Source: Natronoarchaeum rubrum
GTDB lineage: Archaea; Halobacteriota; Halobacteria; Halobacteriales; Natronoarchaeaceae
Direction: 5' to 3'
Length of the DNA: 64,000 bases
NCBI RefSeq assembly: GCF_024494695.1
Contig: NZ_JANHDP010000004.1
Coordinates: 511,197-575,196, forward strand
Positions 18,533-27,177 of the stretch are shown here, in pieces (the first letter of the stretch is position 1; every line of letters starts with the position of its first letter). The translations under genes and the position numbers were made by a program. The notes under the pieces are model-generated. The model was not told where the DNA came from. It did no database searches and worked only from the letters and a program-made list of their open reading frames with translations.

Positions 18533-19045
18533 CTATACGTCGCCACTGGGAAGGCTACGACGACCAGTACGGACACACTCCCAGCATGGGAAGTCAGTGG
18601 AGAGCTTCTCGCACTCGGCACACGCCTCATCGTCATCGACTTGCTCGTTCTCTGATGCCTGTGAAGACTCAACTGCGGAGTCCTCCGACGGTGTCTCTCT
18701 CGATCTCTCTCCAAGCTCGTCCGTCCCCTGTGGTTGATCTGCTGAAAGCGATGGTCCGCCATCAGCAGCGAGCTGTCGGTCAACGGCTGCAGTGGGAATC
18801 GGCCTTCGGATCGCAACAGCGACGCGATGTTTGCAGGCACCGTCGTAGCTCGCGTTGGCTGGGCACTCACACTCGGTTGGAAGCCCGTTCTCGATGCTCA
18901 CGACGTACTCATGTTCGTCGGGATTTGCGTGACTGGTATTTCTGACGAGAACGCCATCGCCGTCAATCGTGAACTCGAAGGCTTCGTACTGGGCGCGCTT
19001 GATCACTCTACTGGTCGTCTCTAACTGTTTTAATGGGCAACTCAT
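18533..19045 (-). CDS. SWIM zinc-finger protein
   Basis: This is a 170-residue protein. Residues ~58-78 contain a SWIM motif, C-x-C-x(n)-C-x-H, seen as ECECPANASYDGACKHRVAV. The C-terminal part has a further cysteine set (CAECEKL...CWEC) that may bind zinc. SWIM domains bind DNA or proteins and often accompany transposases or recombination regulators. It lies 97 nt upstream of tfb on the same strand. A regulator function in the element is inferred. Confidence 0.8.
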   Translation of the reverse strand: MSCPLKQLETTSRVIKRAQYEAFEFTIDGDGVLVRNTSHANPDEHEYVVSIENGLPTECECPANASYDGACKHRVAVAIRRPIPTAAVDRQLAADGGPSLSADQPQGTDELGERSRETPSEDSAVESSQASENEQVDDDEACAECEKLSTDFPCWECVRTGRRSLPSGDV

Positions 19046-19123
19046 GATTTGATGGTGGGAACTGCTCTAGACTGGCTTTCCGCTGGTAGAACTGGGGGAA
19101 AAACAGGCGATCAGACAGGAGCG

Positions 19124-19279
19124 TTAGGAGACATCGTAGACGACGATCTCCGTCTGCTCACAGTACGGGCACGCCGAATGTTCATCAGGAACTGACGTCC
19201 CGCACTTACGGCACTCGTAGACGTACGATCGTTGGCGATGCAGCCGAGAAGCGAGTCGTTGCAAGAACGCTCCCGTCAT
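19124..19279 (-). CDS. Small rubrerythrin-like zinc-ribbon protein
   Basis: The ATG at 19279 overlaps the stop of the upstream gene (ATGA) and gives 51 residues. After a basic N-terminus (MTGAFLQRLASRLHRQRS) comes a zinc ribbon: CRKCGTSV and CPYCEQTE. Haloarchaea have many such one-domain proteins named rubrerythrin-like. The ribbon should bind zinc or iron. It is co-transcribed with the gene ending at 19276; the function is unknown. Confidence 0.7.
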   Translation of the reverse strand: MTGAFLQRLASRLHRQRSYVYECRKCGTSVPDEHSACPYCEQTEIVVYDVS

Positions 19280-19488
19280 TGTTCTCGATTCCTCCTGCGG
19301 AATTGTTTGGGCTGGTCGGTCGGGCCCCACGACCGCGGCACGTAGCCGATTTGCTCGATCGTATCCGCGTATGTTCGAAGCACCTCGATGAGAGCGAGTT
19401 CTGGAACGCCCGCTTCGGCGTGGCTGCAGAGCCACCATTCGAGGGCTTGCTGTGCATCTCCCAGTTGACCGTTGGTCGTCGTCGTCAC
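19276..19488 (-). CDS. Small hypothetical protein, probable operon leader
   Basis: This is 70 residues from a GTG at 19486-19488 (VTTTTNGQLGDAQQAL). Upstream in-frame codons fall inside the shared promoter repeat, so a longer start is unlikely. The protein is mostly helical (ALEWWLCSHAEAGVPELALI) with a basic end. It overlaps the zinc-ribbon gene by 4 nt. Family not recognised. Confidence 0.55.
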   Translation of the reverse strand: MTTTTNGQLGDAQQALEWWLCSHAEAGVPELALIEVLRTYADTIEQIGYVPRSWGPTDQPKQFRRRNREQ

Positions 19489-19548
19489 TGAATTCTCACG
19501 CAGGCACTCTGATGAGCGCCTGCACCCGTGCAGGCGCCGAAAAAATAG
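19489..19548 (-). promoter_or_regulatory. Second copy of the inverted-repeat promoter element
   Basis: On the minus strand an AT-rich TATA-like TATTTTTT (19541-19548) is followed by a perfect 10-bp inverted repeat (GCGCCTGCAC at 19516-19525 and its complement at 19528-19537). Next come a segment containing GTGCCTGCGTGAGA and the GTG start. Geometry and the core ACGGGTGC match the tfb promoter. Confidence 0.7.
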
Positions 19549-19814
19549 GCAACGCGCCACAATGTTATACGACCGAACTGCAAACTGTGATCAGTATGTC
19601 TGCAATCTGTCATTTTATCCCCCTCGTTTCAGGACACAGGTCGCGATGGCCAGCCCCGGAGTCACATCGCCTCTGCGTTCCGGCCCTCAGAGGAACTGGT
19701 AACTCTCGCGGGTGCCCGTGTTTCAACTGATGCGGTAGCGCGGAGTGAAGGAGAGTAGTGAACTCCTATAATTAACCGAGGGACGCTATAGATTGAGTGG
19801 CTAGCGTTTCACGG
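19549..19814. other. Intergenic region before the TnpB element
   Basis: No gene is supported. Together with the promoter element this leaves over 300 bases without coding sequence. The right part borders the TnpB transposon and may contain its insertion site. Confidence 0.4.
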
Positions 19815-19824
19815 GTGAACTACC

Positions 19825-21069
19825 CTACTCGCTCACGGCTGAGGCCGTTCGCTCGTTGAGGGTGGGGCTTCCTGTTTCTACGACGCGCTTTGCAGACACC
19901 GAATCGGTGTCCGTAAGGAGCGCAGTCTCCACAGGCGTTGATTCGGAGTGTCCCACTCCTACGTCTTCGAGGCCGCGAGAAAGAATGTTCCACGCCGCGT
20001 TCGCGTCCCTGTCTGCCTCAAACCCGCAGGAAGGACAGGAGTGTTCACGGACCCACAATGGCTTGTCGGTCGAAACGCCGCACGACGCGCACTCCTTGGT
20101 CGTCCCTCTCGGGTTGACCGCGACGAAGTGCGTCCCTTCGCGTTCGCACTTGTATTCGAGCAACGAGAGAAACGTTCGCCAGGCGGCAGACGCCGTGTTG
20201 CGGCTGTTCGACGGCGACTCCATCATCCCCTTCACGTTCAGGTCTTCGACCGCCACGAGGTCGTACTCCTGAGCGTAGTAGTTCGAGAGTTTGTGCAAGA
20301 AGTCGCGGCGCTTCCGTCGGAGGTCGGCGTGACACTCCGCGACTCGTCGGCGTTGTGTCTCGTAGTTGTTCGACCCGTGTTGCTTCCGCGAGAGCTTCCG
20401 TTGCTCGCGTTCCAAGCGTTCACGCTCGTCGGTGAGGTCAAGCGACCCGACCGCCGTTCCATCGGTGTCGTGGGCGTAGTTGCGTATCCCTACGTCGATG
20501 CCGACACATTTCTCGGGATTCTCGGGCGGTTCGGGCGGGTCGCGGTCCATTTCGACGCCGAACGTGGCGAACCACTCGCCACTCGGTTCCTTCTTGACCG
20601 TGACTTGCTTGAGTGTCGCGTCGTCAGGGATGGCGCGGTGGAGCCGAATCGGTATGTCTCCGATTTTCGAGAGTGACAGCACAGTCTGACCGCCCTTCTT
20701 GTCGAGCTCGAAGCCAGACTGACTATACGTGAAACTGCGGAACTCCCGTGGTGGCTTCCACTTGAGTTGGCCCACGCCGTAGCCCTTGTGCTTGAGTTTG
20801 GAGAGTCCATTGAGGTTGTCGAACAGCCGTTCTACGACGGTTTGGAGAACCTTCGAGTACACGCCCGAGAGGCCGTCCCACCACTGCTTGAGGTCGGGGA
20901 GCTCCGACCGTAGCGTGGTCATGGACGGCAGTTCACCGTGTTCATCTTGGTACTCGTTGAGGCGGTAGAGCGTGTGGTTGTAGAGTTGCCTACAAATATC
21001 GCGGTGGCGGTCCAACTCCTCTCGATGAGCGTTGGACGGCTTGAGGCGGTATTTGTAGGCGTAGTACAT
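19825..21069 (-). CDS. tnpB: RNA-guided endonuclease TnpB
   Basis: This is 414 residues, normal for TnpB. The N-terminal domain (MYYAYKYRLKPS) is followed by the helical region and a RuvC-like nuclease with its three acidic positions: CVGIDVGIRNYA (D), LVAVEDLNVKGM (E) and EADRDANAAWNI (D). The zinc ribbon between the last two has CASC and CPSC. TnpB uses an RNA from the element's 3' end to cut DNA and keep the transposon in the population. All catalytic residues are present, so it may be active. A guide-carrying RNA would come from the region after its stop codon. Confidence 0.95.
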   Translation of the reverse strand: MYYAYKYRLKPSNAHREELDRHRDICRQLYNHTLYRLNEYQDEHGELPSMTTLRSELPDLKQWWDGLSGVYSKVLQTVVERLFDNLNGLSKLKHKGYGVGQLKWKPPREFRSFTYSQSGFELDKKGGQTVLSLSKIGDIPIRLHRAIPDDATLKQVTVKKEPSGEWFATFGVEMDRDPPEPPENPEKCVGIDVGIRNYAHDTDGTAVGSLDLTDERERLEREQRKLSRKQHGSNNYETQRRRVAECHADLRRKRRDFLHKLSNYYAQEYDLVAVEDLNVKGMMESPSNSRNTASAAWRTFLSLLEYKCEREGTHFVAVNPRGTTKECASCGVSTDKPLWVREHSCPSCGFEADRDANAAWNILSRGLEDVGVGHSESTPVETALLTDTDSVSAKRVVETGSPTLNERTASAVSE

Positions 21070-21072
21070 CCG

Positions 21073-21192
21073 TTACTCTCGTTTCTCGATGAGTTCGTCG
21101 AGTTTGTCACGGACGAACGACGAGAGGTTGAGATGGTTTTCCTCTACCCACTCGGCTTGGTCCTCTCGGATGGTAATATTCTTCCGTCTCAC
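21073..21192 (-). CDS. Small ribbon-helix-helix-like protein upstream of tnpB
   Basis: A GTG at 21190-21192 opens a 39-residue frame (VRRKNITIREDQAEWVEENH) that ends 3 nt before the tnpB ATG. The pattern, an N-terminal basic strand then two helices (NLSSFVRDKLDELIEK), fits a CopG/Arc-type ribbon-helix-helix DNA-binding protein. Genes like this commonly precede tnpB in haloarchaeal elements and may repress it. It was found by reading the strand directly. Confidence 0.7.
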   Translation of the reverse strand: MRRKNITIREDQAEWVEENHLNLSSFVRDKLDELIEKRE

Positions 21193-21294
21193 CACATACA
21201 CACTATGCGCATTTATGCGTATAAGATTGACGATCGCGTTGGCCTGTGGTCCTGCAACAGAACAGTGTATGAACAGATGATGACGGCGCTGTAT

Positions 21295-21338
21295 CCCCGC
21301 CCTACGCCCTCACTTCGCTCGGGCGTTGAGGACGGGGG
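21295..21338. repeat. Hairpin at the upstream end of the TnpB element
   Basis: Arms CCCCGCCCT-ACGCCC and GGGCGTTGAGGACGGGG fold into a long, slightly imperfect stem around a loop containing CTTCGCTC. Subterminal hairpins mark the ends of IS200/IS605 elements and are recognised by TnpA. Confidence 0.65.
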
Positions 21339-21435
21339 CTTAGCGCCTGTATTCAGCTAAAGAGGCACTAGCGATCTCCAAGAGTGTCAACAGGCGGTAC
21401 CGAGGGCACCCGATTTATCCTGAATCAGCCCCCAT

Positions 21436-22461
21436 ATGGTATTGATGCCAGACACCATGCGTGCAGCTGTCCTTCCGGAAGCGGGCGCAGACTTCAAACT
21501 CGTCGAACGCGAGGTTCCCGAACCAGCTCCTGATGAGGTTCGAGTAGCAGTCGAAGCCTGCGGAATCTGTCATAGTGACGCATTCGCAAAGGAAGGCACA
21601 TATCCAGGACTTTCGTATCCCCACGTCCCGGGGCACGAGATTGCCGGACGGATCGATGCCGTCGGCGACGACGTTGAGAGCTGGTCGACGGGTGATCGCG
21701 TCGGGGTCGGCTGGCACGGCGGCCACTGCTTTACTTGTGATGCCTGCCGCCGTGGGGATTTCCAGCAATGTGAGAACGCTGAAGTCACCGGTATCACCTA
21801 TGATGGCGGATACGCTGAATACACGACTGTCCCGTCAGAAGCCTTAGCATCAATCCCCGAAGATCTCGACGCTGCCGACGCTGCACCGTTGCTCTGTGCC
21901 GGCGTGACGACGTACAACGCGCTACGCAACACTGACGCTCAGCCGGGGGATCTCGTCGCCGTTCAAGGTGTAGGCGGTCTCGGCCATCTCGGAATTCAGT
22001 ACGCCCACGCGGCTGGATTCGAGACTGTCGCACTCTCGCGGTCACCCGACAAAGAGGATCTCGCACGAGATTTGGGAGCCGATCACTTCGTCGACGCCTC
22101 CAAAGAAGACCCAGCCGAACGGCTGCAAGATCTCGGTGGTGCAGATGTCATCCTCGGGACTGCACCATCTAGTGACGCAATCGAGTCGATTCTCGGTGGT
22201 ATCGGGACGGACGGGTCTGTCGTTATCGTCGGTGTCCCCGGAGAACCGGTCACGGTCGACGTCCAGAACCTTGTCGGGACGCGAGGGAGTGTCGAAGGAT
22301 GGGCTTCGGGTCATGCCCGTGACTCCCAAGACACACTCGAATTCAGCTCTCTGCGCGATATCACACCGCAAATCGAGACCTACCCACTCGATGATGTCGC
22401 CGCAGCGTACAACCGAATGATCGAAAACGAGGCCCGGTTCCGCGTTGTCCTCGAACCGTGA
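21436..22461 (+). CDS. Zinc-dependent alcohol dehydrogenase (MDR family)
   Basis: This 341-residue protein is a medium-chain dehydrogenase. The catalytic-zinc residues are visible as CGICHSDAF and GHEIAGRIDAVG. The structural-zinc cysteine set lies in CFTCDACRRGDFQQC. The NAD(P)-binding Rossmann motif is AVQGVGGLGHLGIQYA. It would oxidise alcohols or reduce aldehydes in the cytoplasm. Starts at 21436, 21445 or 21457 are possible; a TATA-like attta near 21412 favours 21436-21445. It stands alone, so the substrate is unknown. Confidence 0.9.
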   Translation: MVLMPDTMRAAVLPEAGADFKLVEREVPEPAPDEVRVAVEACGICHSDAFAKEGTYPGLSYPHVPGHEIAGRIDAVGDDVESWSTGDRVGVGWHGGHCFTCDACRRGDFQQCENAEVTGITYDGGYAEYTTVPSEALASIPEDLDAADAAPLLCAGVTTYNALRNTDAQPGDLVAVQGVGGLGHLGIQYAHAAGFETVALSRSPDKEDLARDLGADHFVDASKEDPAERLQDLGGADVILGTAPSSDAIESILGGIGTDGSVVIVGVPGEPVTVDVQNLVGTRGSVEGWASGHARDSQDTLEFSSLRDITPQIETYPLDDVAAAYNRMIENEARFRVVLEP

Positions 22462-22730
22462 ATCACTCAGACTGGGTTTGAGCGACGTCTAAGTGGTGAA
22501 TATCCGAATTCTCGAAAATTCTGTCTCTGTTGAAACCCTGTTAGTTCGACACCTTTCCCGCTGGAACAGTCGTGTGTTAGAACTGCGTATCGACCGTCGA
22601 GAACTCTCTCAGTTCAATGAGGAGGTCTGATAGTCGTGCGAGAGATCCCACGCGAATGAGGCACTGTCTCATCAAGAGAAGAAACGATATATTTTTGACA
22701 CTGGTCAATATAGTTAGTAATGTGACAACA

Positions 22731-22991
22731 ATGGACGAAGCGAGTAGTTCAGATGTGCGGTTCAGAAAGCGCTTTGTGAGGGTGTGCGTCTCGGTTATCA
22801 TACTGACCGGTGTGACTGTAGTTCTCGGGTACGGCGGCTGGGTGGTTTTGACGATCACCGCTACGGTCGGTGGGTATGATCCGGAAACAGCCGACGGGGA
22901 ATTACTACGTGATCGGTTGCTGGAGTGGCCCGACCGCAACAGAGAAGTCATGCGATCGAACGGCAGAACGAGCCTCCCGTTGAAACCATAA
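22731..22991 (+). CDS. Small membrane protein, unknown
   Basis: This is 86 residues from the ATG at 22731 (MDEASSSDVRFRKRF). One long hydrophobic stretch, VCVSVIILTGVTVVLGYGGW and onward, could form one or two helices. The hydrophilic tail (DGELLRDRLLEWPDRNREV) ends LPLKP. An AT-rich promoter-like stretch (atatattttt) lies about 45 nt upstream. The family is not recognised. Confidence 0.55.
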   Translation: MDEASSSDVRFRKRFVRVCVSVIILTGVTVVLGYGGWVVLTITATVGGYDPETADGELLRDRLLEWPDRNREVMRSNGRTSLPLKP

Positions 22992-23175
22992 CCCATATTC
23001 GATACTCGTCTTCGGTATCTCGCAGGCGGTTTCTGACACGATGTCGTTAGCCGGTGCTCTACATTGCTGTGTGCTTCCCCTGTACTGAACGAGCACACTG
23101 TATGAAAATCGAGCCGAATCTCGTACAGTCGCACTCTGTATCTTGCGCGACTGTGCAGGACCTATTCACGTTCCA

Positions 23176-24270
23176 TCAAGAGTTGTGGCGTTCGCCGAGC
23201 GAGTTCATGGTCACCAGCGCGTCCCGGACCATCGCAGGCTCGACTGGGAACGGCTCGTTGTGGATCGTCTCTTCCTCGACGCAGGCCGCCTCGGCGACCG
23301 TCTCGAGTTGCTCTTCCGTGGGATTGTCAAGACCGATGTCCACGAGCGTGACTGGCAGCCCCATGTCGAGCGAGAATTCGATGACGTCGTCGACGAATTC
23401 GTCGTCCTTACCCTCGAGGACAAGTTGGGCAAGAGTGCCGATGTTGACCTTCTCACCGTGGGTCGCGTCGTGGGTTGCCTCGAGTTGCGTGAGTCCGTTG
23501 TGGATCGAGTGGGCTGCCGCGAGCCCGCCGCTCTCGAATCCGAGGCCACTGAGGAGTGTGTTCGCCTCGGTCACGGCTTCGACGCTTTCGGTCACGGCGT
23601 CGTTCTCGACTGCATTGACGGCCGAAACACCGTGTCGGCGCAACGTATCATAGCAGAGTTCGGCAAGCGCGTGACCGGCCCGTGTTGAGGCCCCACCGAG
23701 GATGTTCTCCCCGTGCGAGCGGTAGGTCGCGTCGGCCTCGAACCACGTTGCAAGCGCGTCGGCGATACCTGACCGGAACGTCCGGGTCGGTGCTGCCGCG
23801 ATGATTGCCGTATCGACGAGGACAAGTTCCGGGTTCGTCGAGTGGAACCAGTATTCTTCGAACTCTCCGTGTTCAGTGTAAATCACCGAGAGCGAACTTG
23901 TAGGGGCATCTGTCGACGCGATGGTCGGCATCGAGACCATGGCGATATCGAGCTGTTCTGCGACCGCCTTGGCCGCATCGAGTGCCTTGCCCCCGCCGGC
24001 GCCGACGATAACGTCACTCCCGTACTCATTCGTCTGGTCGGCGACGCGTTCGATCTCCTGTTCCGAACACTCGCCACTGAACTCCATCGTCTCGGTGGCG
24101 AATCCGTGGTCGTCGAGACTCTCCGTGACGGGATCACCCACGATGTCCAGCACAATTTCGTCGGCAAGGAGGACGGCGCTGTTCCCGAGATCCTCCGCAT
24201 GTGTTCCGATCTCCGCAGCGACGTCACGGCCTTGTGTGTAGTTCGCGGGAGATGCGAATATTTTTGCCAT
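23176..24270 (-). CDS. gldA: Glycerol dehydrogenase-like, iron-type dehydrogenase
   Basis: This is 364 residues from the ATG at 24270 (MAKIFASPANYTQG). NAD-binding GAGGGKALDAAKA and the substrate loop PTIASTDAPTSSLSV are those of the GldA branch of group III dehydrogenases. Metal ligands are seen as the aspartate in RSGIADALATWFE and histidines in AAHSIHNGL and ATHGEKVNIG. It would interconvert glycerol and dihydroxyacetone. It is separate from the alcohol dehydrogenase gene and on the opposite strand. A related glycerol-1-phosphate dehydrogenase is less likely, given the sequence style. Confidence 0.85.
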   Translation of the reverse strand: MAKIFASPANYTQGRDVAAEIGTHAEDLGNSAVLLADEIVLDIVGDPVTESLDDHGFATETMEFSGECSEQEIERVADQTNEYGSDVIVGAGGGKALDAAKAVAEQLDIAMVSMPTIASTDAPTSSLSVIYTEHGEFEEYWFHSTNPELVLVDTAIIAAAPTRTFRSGIADALATWFEADATYRSHGENILGGASTRAGHALAELCYDTLRRHGVSAVNAVENDAVTESVEAVTEANTLLSGLGFESGGLAAAHSIHNGLTQLEATHDATHGEKVNIGTLAQLVLEGKDDEFVDDVIEFSLDMGLPVTLVDIGLDNPTEEQLETVAEAACVEEETIHNEPFPVEPAMVRDALVTMNSLGERHNS

Positions 24271-24591
24271 GGTTGAACGAACCATGGTTCCGGTAATGTA
24301 GTTTGGCCCGGCTCTTGTGAGCGTACTGAATGGCTGGTGATCGTACCGTTACTGGGATTGACGGAAGTTTGTTGTAGCAACCTCCGATTGGGGCACCATG
24401 CGGAGACCTTCGTGAATGGGAGCAGAGCAGCCCTTAGAGAGCGACTCCAAAAGAAATCTCATTCTGAATGAGGTGTGTGTCTCCTTGAGGAAGGGGCATT
24501 CTCGCCTCAATTCTGGTAAAAGTCTCAGCTATCAGGCCCGCGGAAAATCTCCTCAGATACCTTTATTTGGGTTTGGTTGTCTCTTTACAGA
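24271..24591. other. Intergenic region with AddB-like gene promoter
   Basis: No gene is supported. A TATA-like ctttattt at 24561-24568 lies about 27 nt before the GTG at 24592, so the downstream operon is probably leaderless. No repeat was noticed. Confidence 0.5.
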
Positions 24592-27177
24592 GTGTCAATC
24601 ACGCGGGCAAAACCACTCGACGATCTGTACGAGCAGGTCGCCGAGTACGATCTCGTTCTTGTTCCTGACGCGCCGCTTGCCAGCGCGTTGAACCGGCGAC
24701 TCGATCGGCCGCATCTGGGAACCTTTGCGACGACGCCACGACGGCTCGCCGCCGGCAGGATCGAAAAGGCGGAGGATCGAACTGCCTTTCTCGAACTAGT
24801 CGAGCGGAGCGATCTCGACTGGAAACGGAGTGCCTACGCTATCGGGAACATCATCCAGTGCTGGGAGCACCAGGGACAGGTCGATTCCGTCCTCGAGTAC
24901 GAGAGCTATGCCGACGACGTAACCCGAGAAGCGGTGACGTACATTGAGGGGCTGGAAACGACGTCGAAACGGCTGACCGAGTACCGCATCGAAGACGGGC
25001 AGGACGTTGCAGTCGTCGGAGAAGATCAGTTCACGACGCTCGAACGGTCGATCTTCCCGGAGACGTACGATACGTTTAGCCCCTTCTGTGAGGAAGCGTT
25101 CGAGTATCCGCCGTTCCGACTCTTCGACTCGACGGCAGCCATTATCGAGACGCTTGTCGACAGCATCACGATGGACAATGCGGACGACATCGCCGTCGTA
25201 CTCGACCGCGGCAGTGCGTACTCCACGCTGGTAGAATCTGCACTCGAAGCGGCCGATATCCCCTTCTACGGTGGGCCAGGTTTCAACGACGATCCGGACC
25301 ATCGGACGTTCTGCCAGTTACTTCGCCTCGCACACCGCGGGAGAGATACACGCGTCCGTGACGTCAAACCCGTGCTGAGGAAACTTGGTATCGATCTCGA
25401 CGTTGAACACGATGAGAAACGGCTGCACGACCTCGACAGTCCTGTCGTCGAGTGGGTACTGGAGTTCTGTGAGTCGGTCGAATCCCAGACGTTCGACCAG
25501 GCGATCAACGCGTTCGAAGAACGCACTGAGCGATCACTCGATGCGTTCCGCGACGAGCTAGCGACGTTATGCCTTGATGACGAACACGTCACGGAGGACG
25601 CCGTTGATCGGCTCGAGTTCTACTTGCAGTCGTACGAAGTTCCAGTGGATCGGGAGAACGATGGCGTGTTGCTGGCCGATGCGAAGTCCGCTGCCTACGT
25701 CGATCGACCGACCGTGTTCTTCCTCGGACTCGACGAGGACTGGACGCACGCAGATCCTCGTCGGCCGTGGGTTGACCGTGACGCACAGTATACGAGGAAC
25801 ATCCAGCAGTTCCAGTTGTTGCTCCAGAGCGGTGCCGAACAGTACTACCTCGTACAGGATACGTCCGGTGGCTCTCCGGTCACGCCGTGTCTGTACTTCG
25901 AGGAACTCCTCGACGAGGAGTTCGACCAGTTTAGCGATCTCAACTCGGTACGGAACGGGCGCTCATCGTGGGGCCGAACGGACGGATTCGAAAAGGAGTC
26001 GATCGACGCGACGACGACCGAAATCGAGACGGTGAGCCAATCGAGTCTCAGCACCTACGTCAACAGTCCGCGCGATTACTTCTTCAGCCGCATCGTCGAT
26101 GGCCCTGACAAGGATTACTTCAAAGAGGGAAACCTGTTCCACGACTTCGCGGAGTTCTACGTCGCACATTCCGATGCCGTTGACGCATCGATGATCGACG
26201 ACGTCGTGGACATGATGCTCAAAGAGACCCGACCGTTCGTCAGGCGCGTCGACCGTGAGACGCGGCGGACGAAGTATCGCGTCGGCCTCGAAACGATCTG
26301 TGACTTCCTGGACGAGAACGTTCCTGCAGATGGGTCGTTCCTCACGGCCGAGACGGGCTGGGGAGAAAATATCTTCGCCGAGCACTTCGACCGCGAGATC
26401 GAGACGCCGATCACCGAGCGCTGGTTCGAGAACGACGACCTCGGGCTGAAAGGGAAGATCGACCTCGTTCACGGCCCACACAGGCTCGTCGACCACAAAA
26501 GCGGGAGCCTGAAGCGAGCCTCCCAAGTCGTAAAGAACTCGGCGATCGATCCGCCGAGCGACACGCCGAACTTCCAGGCGCTGTTGTATCTCACTCACTG
26601 GCGAACCCAACAGCCCCACGAGGAACTGGAGTTCACGTTCTTCCACTTCCTCGAGACGCTCGACGATGTCGTCGCCGGCGACGCCGACCTCGACGAGACG
26701 CTGACCACGGTTACGTACTATCCGGGCGATTTCGAGTCGTTCGCCTGGTCGCGTGAGACGTTCGAGGACCTACGAGAGAACGGCTACAGCAAGTGCCAAA
26801 AGATCCTCGGAAAGATCGAGTACGAGGACTACAGCGCCGTCTTCGAGGCAGCAGAACTACCGGACACGCGAGACAGCGACGAATTCATCGAATCGAGATT
26901 CGGCCAGACACTGGTCGCTCGGATGAAAGACGAAATTGGCGATTACAAGTACGTCACGAAGGGCTGTGAACAGCTCATGCGCGGGCTGATCAACACTCGC
27001 CGACACAACTACTTCCAGGAGGACCTCGACGCGTTCGAGGAGTTCGTCGACGAACGCATCGACGAGCTAAATCATCGACGACGGGGCGAGGAGCGCTTCC
27101 CTATTGAGGGACTCGCCGGTGAACCGAACTACCGCCGCGTAGACAACCGCGATCTCTTGCTCGAAACTGATGACTGA
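24592..27177 (+). CDS. AddB-like PD-(D/E)XK nuclease with inactive helicase region
   Basis: This is 861 residues from the GTG at 24592, chosen because of the TATA box 27 nt upstream. The N-terminal ~450 residues look like the inactivated helicase of AddB/RexB proteins: no Walker A is seen, but motifs such as VFFLGLDEDWTH remain. The C-terminal nuclease has GNLFHDFAEFY, then D624 (GKIDLVHG) and D634-H-K636 (VDHKSGS), then QALLYL. The iron-sulphur cysteines of bacterial AddB are not seen; SPRDYFF replaces the usual CPY-FF. It overlaps the helicase gene by 8 nt. Together they should form a heterodimer that unwinds and trims DNA ends. The name AddB is by analogy. Confidence 0.75.
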   Translation: MSITRAKPLDDLYEQVAEYDLVLVPDAPLASALNRRLDRPHLGTFATTPRRLAAGRIEKAEDRTAFLELVERSDLDWKRSAYAIGNIIQCWEHQGQVDSVLEYESYADDVTREAVTYIEGLETTSKRLTEYRIEDGQDVAVVGEDQFTTLERSIFPETYDTFSPFCEEAFEYPPFRLFDSTAAIIETLVDSITMDNADDIAVVLDRGSAYSTLVESALEAADIPFYGGPGFNDDPDHRTFCQLLRLAHRGRDTRVRDVKPVLRKLGIDLDVEHDEKRLHDLDSPVVEWVLEFCESVESQTFDQAINAFEERTERSLDAFRDELATLCLDDEHVTEDAVDRLEFYLQSYEVPVDRENDGVLLADAKSAAYVDRPTVFFLGLDEDWTHADPRRPWVDRDAQYTRNIQQFQLLLQSGAEQYYLVQDTSGGSPVTPCLYFEELLDEEFDQFSDLNSVRNGRSSWGRTDGFEKESIDATTTEIETVSQSSLSTYVNSPRDYFFSRIVDGPDKDYFKEGNLFHDFAEFYVAHSDAVDASMIDDVVDMMLKETRPFVRRVDRETRRTKYRVGLETICDFLDENVPADGSFLTAETGWGENIFAEHFDREIETPITERWFENDDLGLKGKIDLVHGPHRLVDHKSGSLKRASQVVKNSAIDPPSDTPNFQALLYLTHWRTQQPHEELEFTFFHFLETLDDVVAGDADLDETLTTVTYYPGDFESFAWSRETFEDLRENGYSKCQKILGKIEYEDYSAVFEAAELPDTRDSDEFIESRFGQTLVARMKDEIGDYKYVTKGCEQLMRGLINTRRHNYFQEDLDAFEEFVDERIDELNHRRRGEERFPIEGLAGEPNYRRVDNRDLLLETDD

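Larger units (their letters stand above)
19815..21360 (-). mobile_element. IS1341-type (IS200/IS605 family) element with tnpB only
   Basis: The element carries tnpB and a small upstream gene but no tnpA, as in IS1341-type elements, so transposition would need a TnpA elsewhere. A strong hairpin lies at the tnpB-upstream end (21295-21338). At the other end, after tnpB, the minus strand reads GGGTAGTTCACCCG near 19811-19826, a plausible right end. The exact borders are inferred and should be taken as approximate. Confidence 0.7.
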
